A program made the position numbers and the translations under genes. From NCBI GenBank assembly GCA_043743145.1, contig JAYTXC010000311.1:1-6669 (forward strand): a stretch of 6,669 nucleotides of DNA. Direction: 5' to 3'. This DNA comes from JANYGA01 sp043743145 (GTDB lineage Bacteria > Vulcanimicrobiota > Vulcanimicrobiia > Vulcanimicrobiales > Vulcanimicrobiaceae). Shown here piece by piece: positions 1-5,812 of this stretch; the first letter of the stretch is position 1; each line of letters opens with the position of its first letter. Under the pieces are notes generated by a model. It saw only the letters and a program-made list of their open reading frames with translations, ran no database searches and was not told the DNA's origin.

Positions 1-263
1 GCGAGATCGCTCCCGAGATTGAAGAGCGCGTCTTGCGTCCACGCGAGCCAGGCATCGAGCTCGGCTGCTCTCGGGCCGCCGGGGCCCTTTTCCCGGATCG
101 CCTCGGCAAGCGCGGTGCGCGCGAGACCGATCACGGACGAGAGTTCGTCGACGGTCCCGTAAGTCTCGATACGTAGCGCGTTTTTCTTGACGCGCTGTCC
201 TCCAACGAGGCCCGTGGTTCCGTCGTCGCCGGTGCGGGTGTAGATGCGGGTAAGTTTCGGCAC
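1..263 (-). CDS. pduO: PduO-type cob(I)alamin adenosyltransferase, N-terminal part (3' end of gene outside window)
   Basis: The enzyme transfers the adenosyl group of ATP to cob(I)alamin, forming coenzyme B12 in the cytoplasm. The 87 complete codons translate to the family's hallmark N-terminus. IYTRTGDDGTTGL at residues 7-19 is the ATP-binding glycine/aspartate loop, GGQRVKK follows at 21-27, and RIETYGTVDELSSVIGLAR lies at 31-49, where the family has (R)(V/I)EAYGTVDELN. The fragment ends inside the first long helices (FNLGSDL), where relatives continue LFxLGxDLA. Full-length members have about 180-190 residues, so roughly half is missing off the left edge. The GTG at 263-261 is chosen because it places the TRTGDDGTTGL motif at the usual distance from the start; only a weak GGAG precedes it. 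The gene is transcribed divergently from the Uma2 remnant across a 72-base gap. The family call is firm from motif recognition; the symbol is used loosely for the PduO class. Confidence 0.88.
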   Translation of the reverse strand, partial: MPKLTRIYTRTGDDGTTGLVGGQRVKKNALRIETYGTVDELSSVIGLARTALAEAIREKGPGGPRAAELDAWLAWTQDALFNLGSDL

Positions 264-322
264 CGCTCCGCTTTCGCTGCACCGGGGCCGACATCCGTCG
301 CTCACGAAATGGCAACGCTCGC

Positions 323-330
323 GAGGGAGA
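323..330 (+). promoter_or_regulatory. Ribosome binding site of the Uma2 remnant
   Basis: GAGGGAGA lies five bases ahead of the ATG at 336-338. It is among the strongest Shine-Dalgarno matches in the window. It shows that the ancestral Uma2 gene started at 336, in the frame that is lost at position 396, rather than at the GTG at 340 of the frame that carries most of the protein. Confidence 0.6.
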
Positions 331-335
331 CTGCG

Positions 336-825
336 ATGAGTGATATGGCCGTCAAATATAAGCGCTTCCCGATTTCCGCCGATCTCTTCTTTAGGTATGG
401 GCGAAGCCGGGTTGCTCGACGACATCCACGTTGAACTTCCCGACGGCGAACTGATCGAGATGCCCGCGCCGGGACCCGACTATCCGTATCCGATTCGCAA
501 GCTCCTTACGACTTTTGTGAAACGCTTCGACGGCCGTGCGATCGTCGACGTGAACGGTCCCGTTCAAATCGATGAATACTCCGTGCCGATTCCCGATCTC
601 GCGTTGTTGGCGCTCCACGACGATGATTCTCGAAAGCGGACGCCCGGCGCGACCGATCCACTCTTCGTCGTCGAAGTCGCCGTGTCGAATTTGCGGTACG
701 ATCGCGGCCGCAAGGTCGCCGCATATGCACGCAACGGCGTTCGGGAAGTTTAGATCGTCGATACGATCGATCGACGCGTCGAACGCCACGCGGATCTGAT
801 TGCCTTGGTACGTACGCGACGGTAG
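336..825 (+). pseudogene. Uma2-family (DUF820) restriction-endonuclease-like protein, broken by a frameshift and an amber stop
   Basis: Uma2 proteins have a PD-(D/E)XK nuclease fold and typically about 190 residues. Many bacterial genomes carry several copies, and their role is unsettled. From the ATG at 336, 20 codons read MSDMAVKYKRFPISADLFFR, the usual family opening. One extra T at about 396 then shifts the frame, and the homology resumes at 397 with MGEAGLLDDIHVELPDGELIEM. The catalytic positions are still visible: Asp of IPDLALL (595-597), Glu of VVEV (673-675) and Lys of YDRGRK (712-714). The family motif GI/VxEyWIVD then appears as GVREV-stop-IVD: TAG at 751-753 stands where TGG (Trp) is expected. 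The same frame continues for 23 more codons (IVDTIDRRVERHADLIALVRTRR) to a second TAG at 823. The C-terminus is also shorter than usual. The continuous 340-753 frame may be called a gene by automatic tools, but it lacks the true N-terminus and the last strands. Sequencing error is possible, although two independent lesions make decay likelier. Confidence 0.82.
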
Positions 826-854
826 CGTGCCGGGGGAGTGGCCGCCTGCGTTCC

Positions 855-860
855 GAAGGA
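855..860 (+). promoter_or_regulatory. Ribosome binding site of proS
   Basis: GAAGGA lies nine bases ahead of a GTG (870) and twelve ahead of an adjoining ATG (873). Spacing favours the GTG and start-codon preference favours the ATG, so the proS start is uncertain by one codon. Confidence 0.5.
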
Positions 861-869
861 ACGCGGCTT

Positions 870-2342
870 GTGATGTCCCAGACTGACGTTCCCGAGAAAA
901 CGCCGCTCGTCAAAGAGATTCCGCCCAAAGCGAAGGATCTCTCCGAGTGGTACCAAGCCGTCTGCTATAAGGCGGAGCTCGTCTCGCTCGCGCCCGTGCG
1001 TGGATGCGTCGTCTTGCGGCCGTACGGGATGGGCCTGTGGGAGCGACTCCAGGGCGCGCTCGATTCGCGTTTCAAAGAAACAGGCCACGAGAACGCGTAC
1101 TTTCCGCTGTTGATTCCCGAGAGTTTGCTCACGCGCGAAGCGGAGCATGTGGAAGGCTTCGCACCCGAAGTCGCGTGGGTCACGCACGGCGGAAACGAAA
1201 AACTCGCGGAGCGTCTCGCGATCCGGCCGACGAGCGAAGTCATCATCGGGACGATGTACGCGGAATGGATCCAGTCGTATCGCGACCTACCGATCCTCAT
1301 CAATCAGTGGGCCAACGTCATGCGTTGGGAAAAACGCACGCGACCGTTCTTGCGCACGCTCGAGTTTCTCTGGCAAGAGGGGCACACGGCGCACGCGACC
1401 GAGACGGAAGCTGCGGCGGAAGTCGCGCAGATGCTCGAAGTCTATCGCGAAGTTGCTGAAGATATCTGCGCGGTACCGGTAATCAAGGGCGAAAAGTCGA
1501 GTACCGAACGATTTGCGGGCGCGACGCACACCTTTTCGATCGAAGCGCTGATGCCCGATGGAAAAGCCTTGCAGGCCGCAACCTCGCACGAGCTCGGGCA
1601 AAATTTCGCAAAAGCGTATGATATCAAATTCGCTGCCGAAGATCAAAGTATCCGCCACGCGTGGACGACGTCGTGGGGGATGTCGTGGCGCATGCTCGGC
1701 GCGCTCATCATGGTCCATGGCGACGATCGCGGGCTGCGCATTCCGCCGAAGATGGCGCCGATCGAGGCGGTCATCGTACCGATCGTCCGCGGCGAGAGCG
1801 AGGACGTCACGCGCGCCGCACGCGAGCTCTTCACCGCGCTCAAAGCCGCGGGAATTCGTACGAAGCTCGACGAGCGCGATTTACGTCCGGGCAATAAATT
1901 CGCCGATTGGGAGATGCGCGGCGTACCGTTGCGGATCGAACTCGGTGCCAAAGATCTCGAAGCGGGCACGGCGACACTCGTGCGACGCGACAAAGAAAAA
2001 GGCGCTGAGGGCGGGAAAATCGCCGTCCCGCTTGCCGAGGTCGCCGCGCGGATTCCGGCCGTCCTCGCGGAGATTCAAACCGAACTCTACGTGCAAGCAC
2101 GCGCATTTCTCGAAGGCCACACGCTTACCGTAACGGACCGGACCGAATTTCTCGCGCACTGCAAGAATCGGTCGGGCATGATCGAGATCGCATGGTGCGG
2201 TCGGCCCGCCTGCGAGACCGCGGTAAAGGCCGAAACGAGCGCCACGACGCGCAACACGCGACCGCTCGGCGACGCCGCGGGACCGTGTGTCGCGTGCGGT
2301 GAGCCCGCAACGATGCGTGCGTACTTCGCGCAGAGCTACTGA
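870..2342 (+). CDS. proS: Prolyl-tRNA synthetase, archaeal/eukaryote type (ProS type 3)
   Basis: This class II synthetase activates proline with ATP and loads tRNA-Pro in the cytoplasm. In the 490-residue product the catalytic core shows the RPTSE proline-binding loop at 119-123. Motif 2 is RWEKRTRPFLRTLEFLWQEG at 152-171, and motif 3 is GMSWRMLGALIMVHGDDRG at 270-288. The anticodon-binding domain spans about 298-400. The C-terminal domain of the archaeal/eukaryotic type follows, with four cysteines (443, 448, 473, 476) suited to binding zinc and the terminal Tyr conserved in this type. The large editing insertion found between motifs 2 and 3 in the bacterial type (about 570 residues) is absent. 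Length and architecture therefore match type 3, which also occurs in scattered bacterial phyla. The start is GTG 870 or ATG 873. It is the first intact gene of the plus-strand run, and the next gene begins four bases after its TGA. Confidence 0.96.
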   Translation: MMSQTDVPEKTPLVKEIPPKAKDLSEWYQAVCYKAELVSLAPVRGCVVLRPYGMGLWERLQGALDSRFKETGHENAYFPLLIPESLLTREAEHVEGFAPEVAWVTHGGNEKLAERLAIRPTSEVIIGTMYAEWIQSYRDLPILINQWANVMRWEKRTRPFLRTLEFLWQEGHTAHATETEAAAEVAQMLEVYREVAEDICAVPVIKGEKSSTERFAGATHTFSIEALMPDGKALQAATSHELGQNFAKAYDIKFAAEDQSIRHAWTTSWGMSWRMLGALIMVHGDDRGLRIPPKMAPIEAVIVPIVRGESEDVTRAARELFTALKAAGIRTKLDERDLRPGNKFADWEMRGVPLRIELGAKDLEAGTATLVRRDKEKGAEGGKIAVPLAEVAARIPAVLAEIQTELYVQARAFLEGHTLTVTDRTEFLAHCKNRSGMIEIAWCGRPACETAVKAETSATTRNTRPLGDAAGPCVACGEPATMRAYFAQSY

Positions 2343-2346
2343 GGCA

Positions 2347-2889
2347 ATGCTTCTTCGGACGCTCACGACGCTCACGACACTCGTCTTGGTCGCATCGACG
2401 CTCGGTGCGAGCCCAACGGCTCGCGCCGCGTACTCACTCGTAGAGATGAGAGCGCAGCAACGCGCCGCGGGCAACCACCGTGAAGATGCCGTGCGCATCG
2501 GTCGCGCGCTCTTCAAGACGGTGTGGCCCGCGCAGATTCGCAAGGTGCGCGTCGATGGCGTGGGCGCGCATCGGATTGCGGGCGTCGTACTTTCCGGCAC
2601 GAATTTTCATAGCAAACTCGCACCAGCGGCATTCGTCGATGAAGTCGTGGCGATCGTTTCGCAGGCCTTCGCTGCGAGCGACGTTGAGGAAGTCGATGCG
2701 TGGGCGATCATGCCGCTCCCGACCTACGCAAACGAAGTGGTCGCGGGCGATCTCGCGCAGCCGACTTCGTATACGGTCTTTTCGGCGACGGTGCGTCGCG
2801 ATGAACTCGCGCGGTTCGCCGAGCGCGTTCGATCGGGCATCGACGTGTACTGGGACGCAGCGTGGCGCCGCGGCCTCGAACGATCGTAG
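2347..2889 (+). CDS. Small secreted protein of unknown function
   Basis: I do not recognise a family. The 180-residue product begins with a clear Sec signal peptide: MLLR, then a hydrophobic stretch (LTTLTTLVLVASTLGAS), with a likely cleavage site after ARA at residue 27. The mature part of about 153 residues is a mixed alpha/beta globular protein without cysteines. It has a basic segment (VWPAQIRKVRVDGVGAHRIAGVV, 59-81), a long predicted helix (FVDEVVAIVSQAFAAS, 96-111), the motif DAWAIMPLPTY (118-127) and a C-terminal helix with WDAAWRRGLERS. It is probably extracytoplasmic. The ATG at 2347 is chosen because it begins the signal peptide directly; GAGG at 2341-2344 is only two bases upstream, so coupling to proS translation is likely. 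It sits between proS and the M16 peptidase, which says little about function. That it is a real gene is well supported by codon use and the signal peptide; its function is unknown. Confidence 0.8.
   Translation: MLLRTLTTLTTLVLVASTLGASPTARAAYSLVEMRAQQRAAGNHREDAVRIGRALFKTVWPAQIRKVRVDGVGAHRIAGVVLSGTNFHSKLAPAAFVDEVVAIVSQAFAASDVEEVDAWAIMPLPTYANEVVAGDLAQPTSYTVFSATVRRDELARFAERVRSGIDVYWDAAWRRGLERS
2359..2385 (+). repeat. Short tandem repeat in a signal-peptide coding region
   Basis: ACGCTCACG occurs twice in direct tandem (2359-2367 and 2368-2376), followed by a degenerate third unit ACACTCGTC (2377-2385). The unit is nine bases, so gain or loss of a copy would keep the frame and add or remove Thr-Leu-Thr in the hydrophobic core of the signal peptide. 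Confidence 0.5.
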
Positions 2890-2900
2890 GCGACGACCGC

Positions 2901-2920
2901 GCACCCTCGGCAAGGGGTGC
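2901..2920 (+). other. Inverted repeat between the secreted protein and M16 peptidase genes
   Basis: GCACCC (2901-2906) and GGGTGC (2915-2920) can form a six-pair stem with an eight-base loop. No T-run follows, so it is not a standard factor-independent terminator. The alternative GTG start of the peptidase (2917) lies inside the right arm, which would tend to hide that start in the RNA. Confidence 0.3.
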
Positions 2921-2960
2921 CTCGCGTCGACCCGAAAACTCGCGAGGCGACACTGGTTTT

Positions 2961-2966
2961 GGGAGG
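2961..2966 (+). promoter_or_regulatory. Ribosome binding site deciding the M16 peptidase start
   Basis: GGGAGG stands four bases before TTG 2971. This is the best Shine-Dalgarno match near the gene and supports TTG 2971 over the upstream GTG 2917, which has only a poorly spaced AAGG. Confidence 0.6.
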
Positions 2967-2970
2967 TTCT

Positions 2971-4227
2971 TTGTACCGTAAAACGACGCTTTCGAACGGC
3001 ATTCGCGTCATTACCGAAGCGATGCCGTACGTGCGCTCCGCATCGCTTGGCGTTTGGGCCGATATCGGGAGCGCGGCGGAACGGCCGGAGCTGCGCGGGG
3101 TCTCGCACCTCGTCGAACACATGCTCTTCAAAGGCACGCCGCGTCGCACCGCCCGCGAAATCGCCGAGACCATGGATGGTGTCGGCGGCAATCTCAACGC
3201 GTTTACGGATAAAGAGTCGACCTGCTATTACGCAAAGGTGATCGACCATCACGTCCCGCTTGCGATCGACGTGCTCGCCGATATGTTTACGAATTCGATT
3301 TTCGCGCCGACCGAACTCGCCAAAGAGCAAAACGTCGTGCTCGAAGAGATCCGGATGTATGACGATTCGCCCGACGACATCATCTTCGATCTCTTCACGC
3401 GCTCGATGTGGCATGGCTCGCAACTCGGCGAGCCGACGATCGGCTATGCAGGAACCGTCTCCGCGCTCACGAGCGACGATCTGCGCATGCACATGCGCGC
3501 GCATTATGCACCCGATTCCGTCGTCTTCTCAGCGGCCGGCAACGTCGATCACGACGAGATCGTGGAACTCGTGGAGCGCGCATTTGCCTCGATGAGCGGT
3601 CGCGCCGCGACGATCGTGCCCGATCGGCCATCCACGTCGCCGCAGACGATCGTGCGCACGAAAGATACGGAGCAGGCCTACATCGTGCTCGGCGCGCGTG
3701 GGCTCGACGCGACGGACGACCGTCGGTACGCGCTCTCGGTGCTCGATACGATTCTCGGTGGCGGAATGTCGAGCCGACTCTTTCAGGAAGTGCGCGAAAA
3801 ACGCGGTCTCGCGTACAGCGTCTACTCGTTCCAGCAGGCGTATCGCGGTGCGGGGCTCTTCGGCGTCTCCGCGGGCACGTCGCCCGATCGCGCGCAAGAG
3901 TGTGTCGACGTGATCGTGAGCGAACTCGTCGATTTCGCACGCACCGGGCCGACGGCAGCCGAACTCGGGCTCGCGAAAGAACACATCAAAGGCAATCTGA
4001 CGCTTTCGCTCGAGAGCAGCTCGAGCCGGATGATGCGCTTGGGCCGAAGCGAATTTTTGCATGGCAAGCAGTTCACGATTGAAGAGATCGAAGCACGTTT
4101 CGATGCGGTAACGTTCGACGACGTCGCCGAACTCGCGCGCGAACTGCTCGTCCCCGAAGCGTTCGGCTTGTGCGTCCTCGGGCCACTCGATGGAGATACG
4201 ATTTCCGGGCTCAAGCCCGCGGCGTGA
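2971..4227 (+). CDS. M16-family zinc metallopeptidase (processing-peptidase type)
   Basis: The 418-residue protein belongs to the single-size M16B type, which includes bacterial MlpA/YmxG-like peptidases and the mitochondrial processing peptidase beta subunit. The inverted zinc motif HLVEH lies at 46-50, with His46 and His50 as ligands and Glu49 as catalytic base. Exactly 76 residues later Glu126 of VVLEEIRMYDD is the third ligand, the family spacing. The second half carries GGGMSSRLFQEVREKRGLAY (263-282) with the conserved Arg-Tyr pair (278, 282) that binds substrate in active subunits. The enzyme therefore appears catalytically competent. These enzymes form clam-shell dimers and cut short peptides or unfolded chains. 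No signal peptide is seen, so it is probably cytoplasmic. The TTG start gives (M)YRKTTLSNGIRVI, the usual family N-terminus; a GTG at 2917 would add 18 residues of unconserved look. Its TGA overlaps the start of the flippase gene, implying translational coupling. Confidence 0.94.
   Translation: MYRKTTLSNGIRVITEAMPYVRSASLGVWADIGSAAERPELRGVSHLVEHMLFKGTPRRTAREIAETMDGVGGNLNAFTDKESTCYYAKVIDHHVPLAIDVLADMFTNSIFAPTELAKEQNVVLEEIRMYDDSPDDIIFDLFTRSMWHGSQLGEPTIGYAGTVSALTSDDLRMHMRAHYAPDSVVFSAAGNVDHDEIVELVERAFASMSGRAATIVPDRPSTSPQTIVRTKDTEQAYIVLGARGLDATDDRRYALSVLDTILGGGMSSRLFQEVREKRGLAYSVYSFQQAYRGAGLFGVSAGTSPDRAQECVDVIVSELVDFARTGPTAAELGLAKEHIKGNLTLSLESSSSRMMRLGRSEFLHGKQFTIEEIEARFDAVTFDDVAELARELLVPEAFGLCVLGPLDGDTISGLKPAA
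4206..4219 (+). other. Small GC hairpin just ahead of the flippase start
   Basis: CGGGC, loop TCAA, GCCCG forms a five-pair stem ending four bases before GTG 4224. It lies in the last codons of the M16 gene, and no Shine-Dalgarno site is visible there. Any role in the coupled start is conjecture; a chance origin in GC-rich coding DNA is possible. Confidence 0.25.
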
Positions 4228-5114
4228 GCGTTACGGCGGCAGCGGACCTCTGTGCTGGGGTAACGCCCGGCCCATTTTGGTCGCCGCAACTCATCCTTGC
4301 GATCGGGCTTAATACGTTTCTCAACGCAGTGCAAATCGGTGCGTACGCGGCGCGGCTCGCGGGCGTGATGACCGGACGCGTCGGCACGTCGATCTCGCTC
4401 TTCAACCTCTTCGTGACGGTTAGTCGCTTCGCCAATATGTTTTACGCGCCGATGCTCGGAACGATCTCCGATCGTGCTGGGAAAGTGTCGGCGTGCGTTC
4501 CCGCCGTCTCCGACCTCACGACGCACACGTTCGAAATGCAGATGCGCGCGATCATTCTGGCATCGACGATTGGATCGCTCATCGGCGCGCTGCTTTTGCC
4601 GACGTTCGCCTATATTTTCGTACGTGGTGTCGCTGCGTTCGAGCGACGCGGATCGATCCCGGGTTCGCTCGCGCGACTCGCCGATCCGCATGTGTTGCTC
4701 GATATCGTGCGCACGTTACGCCTTCCGCCGCTCGATATCTTCGCGCGATTTCGCTTGCGCGACGTGCCGACGAAATTGCTCGTGGGGAATATGCTCGTGA
4801 CGGGCATCTACGCCGTCGGCGTGGTCGCGGCGTATCTCGCGAGCGTCTTTCGGCCCGATGTCGCGCGAACGGCGCTCTCGGCGTCGGGACTCGTCAATGG
4901 CATCGCGACGATCGCGTTCGCGCTCGTCGTCGATCCCACGAGTGCCTACATCGTCGATCAAGCGGCCAAAGGCGAGCGCTCCCTCCACGACGTGAAGACG
5001 ATGGTCGTCTATCTCGGCGCGACGGCCGTCATCGGGACGCTCGCATCGCAACTCATTCTCGTGCCCGCGGCGCTCTTCATCGGCGGCGCAGCACATCTCA
5101 TCAACCCACGTTAG
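4224..5114 (+). CDS. amj: Amj-family (DUF2837) lipid II flippase
   Basis: Amj (formerly YdaH) in Bacillus subtilis is the alternate lipid II flippase that can replace MurJ, moving the peptidoglycan precursor across the cytoplasmic membrane. The 296-residue product has about six hydrophobic segments (near 22-45, 53-72, 108-133, 185-207, 217-237 and 259-288). It shows the features I associate with this family: AYAARLAGVMTGRVGTSISL at 40-59, then FNLFVTVSRFANMFYAPMLG at 60-79. Near the end comes DPTSAYIVDQAAKGERSLHDV, followed by VVYLGATAVIGTLASQL. Typical members have about 260-280 residues, so length fits. The GTG start overlaps the M16 TGA (GTGA) and lacks its own Shine-Dalgarno site, so translation is probably coupled. 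Upstream in-frame extension would run inside the M16 gene and adds only charged residues. The family call rests on recalled motifs; flippase activity is inferred from the B. subtilis protein. Confidence 0.85.
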   Translation: MSVTAAADLCAGVTPGPFWSPQLILAIGLNTFLNAVQIGAYAARLAGVMTGRVGTSISLFNLFVTVSRFANMFYAPMLGTISDRAGKVSACVPAVSDLTTHTFEMQMRAIILASTIGSLIGALLLPTFAYIFVRGVAAFERRGSIPGSLARLADPHVLLDIVRTLRLPPLDIFARFRLRDVPTKLLVGNMLVTGIYAVGVVAAYLASVFRPDVARTALSASGLVNGIATIAFALVVDPTSAYIVDQAAKGERSLHDVKTMVVYLGATAVIGTLASQLILVPAALFIGGAAHLINPR

Positions 5115-5118
5115 GAAA
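5113..5118 (+). promoter_or_regulatory. Ribosome binding site of the TPR lipoprotein gene, overlapping the flippase stop
   Basis: AGGAAA shares two bases with the TAG stop of the flippase gene and its AGGA core ends nine bases before GTG 5126. This supports GTG 5126 as start and joint transcription with the flippase. It also shows TAG acting as a normal stop here. Confidence 0.6.
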
Positions 5119-5125
5119 CGCCGCC

Positions 5126-5791
5126 GTGCCGAACGTCCGCCGCTTCGCCCTCGTCATCGCCCTCGCCACATTGCCGGCGATACTCGGCGGGTGTTCGGGT
5201 GGTGTTTCGGGCTTTATCGTCGCAACGCGCAACCATCAGGGCGATCTCGCGCTCGAGAGTAAGAACCTCAGCGATGCCGCGACAGCGTATCGCTTAGCGC
5301 TTCGTCTCGCGCCCGACGATGCGCACGCGCGTGCGGGCTTCGCATCGGTGCAATTACAGATCGCCGCGCAAGATTACACGCTCTCGAAATTCGACGATGC
5401 GCTCGCCGCGCTCGCGATCGCCGCGAAATACGATCCCGAAAGCGTGCGCCTCGTCGAACTTCGCACCGCAGTCGAACAGGCGCGCGTCAAACGCGAGATC
5501 GTGCTCTCGAATTACCCAACGTATGGTGAGACCGGGCTCGCACTGCGTAAAGCGTACGCACAACTCAAGAAGCAGAGCAATACGGTCGTCACCACGTTGC
5601 AGCGCTTCGATTACACGTATGATGCGAACGAACTCATCAAGGCGATCCGACAATCTTCCGCGCTCGGTGCCGACGTCTCGAAGCTCACGGCGCGGCTCGT
5701 AAGTTATCGCCAACTCGTCGAATCGGGATCGCCGGAGCGCAACGCCGATGCGCCGCTCGCACCGGCGGCATCGCTCCTTCCGTTGCCGTAA
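5126..5791 (+). CDS. Lipoprotein with TPR repeats
   Basis: The 221-residue product starts with a lipoprotein signal: basic VPNVRR, hydrophobic FALVIALATLPAI, and lipobox LGGC with the acylated Cys at 23. After lipidation it would be held at the outer face of a membrane. Two tandem TPR-like helical pairs follow at about 37-70 (GDLALESKNLSDAATAYRLA, then LAPDDAHA) and 71-104 (AAQDYTLSKFDDALAALAIA, then YDPES). A further helical region extends to about 200 with YGETGLALRKAYAQLKKQSN and YDANELIKAIRQSSALGADV. A Pro/Ala-rich tail ends the protein. TPRs bind other proteins, so a scaffold or assembly role at the envelope is likely; the partner is unknown. The start is fixed by the signal peptide and the AGGA site. 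The gene follows the flippase by 11 bases and ends 21 bases before the convergent glycosyltransferase gene. It is not a recognised named family. Confidence 0.85.
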   Translation: MPNVRRFALVIALATLPAILGGCSGGVSGFIVATRNHQGDLALESKNLSDAATAYRLALRLAPDDAHARAGFASVQLQIAAQDYTLSKFDDALAALAIAAKYDPESVRLVELRTAVEQARVKREIVLSNYPTYGETGLALRKAYAQLKKQSNTVVTTLQRFDYTYDANELIKAIRQSSALGADVSKLTARLVSYRQLVESGSPERNADAPLAPAASLLPLP

Positions 5792-5812
5792 ACGCGACGA
5801 GCATTCGCGCCG

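Noticed and set aside
390..397. Programmed +1 frameshift at TTT AGG T
   Set aside because: It loosely resembles slippery sites such as the yeast Ty1 CTT AGG C, but no stimulator is visible and the downstream TAG would still truncate the product.
751..753. Amber codon as a recoded sense codon (suppression or special amino acid)
   Set aside because: TAG is used as a normal stop by the flippase gene (5112-5114), and the same gene also has a frameshift; decay explains both.
756..776. Seven-base inverted repeat CGTCGAT/ATCGACG as a regulatory site
   Set aside because: It lies within the former Uma2 coding region and arises from Asp/Arg codons rich in CG; no further support.
800..828. Sigma-70-like promoter for proS: TTGCCT, 17 bases, TAGCGT
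   Set aside because: The spacing is right but the -10 box matches only three of six positions, which is expected by chance.
2434..3504. Long open frame on the minus strand (356 codons) opposite the secreted protein and M16 genes
   Set aside because: It is Arg/His-rich with no recognisable motif, overlaps two well-supported genes, and is expected from CG-rich codon use.
4493..5125. Upstream in-frame extension of the lipoprotein gene through the flippase coding region
   Set aside because: The extension is Arg-rich shadow sequence; the signal peptide with lipobox and a ribosome site place the start at 5126.
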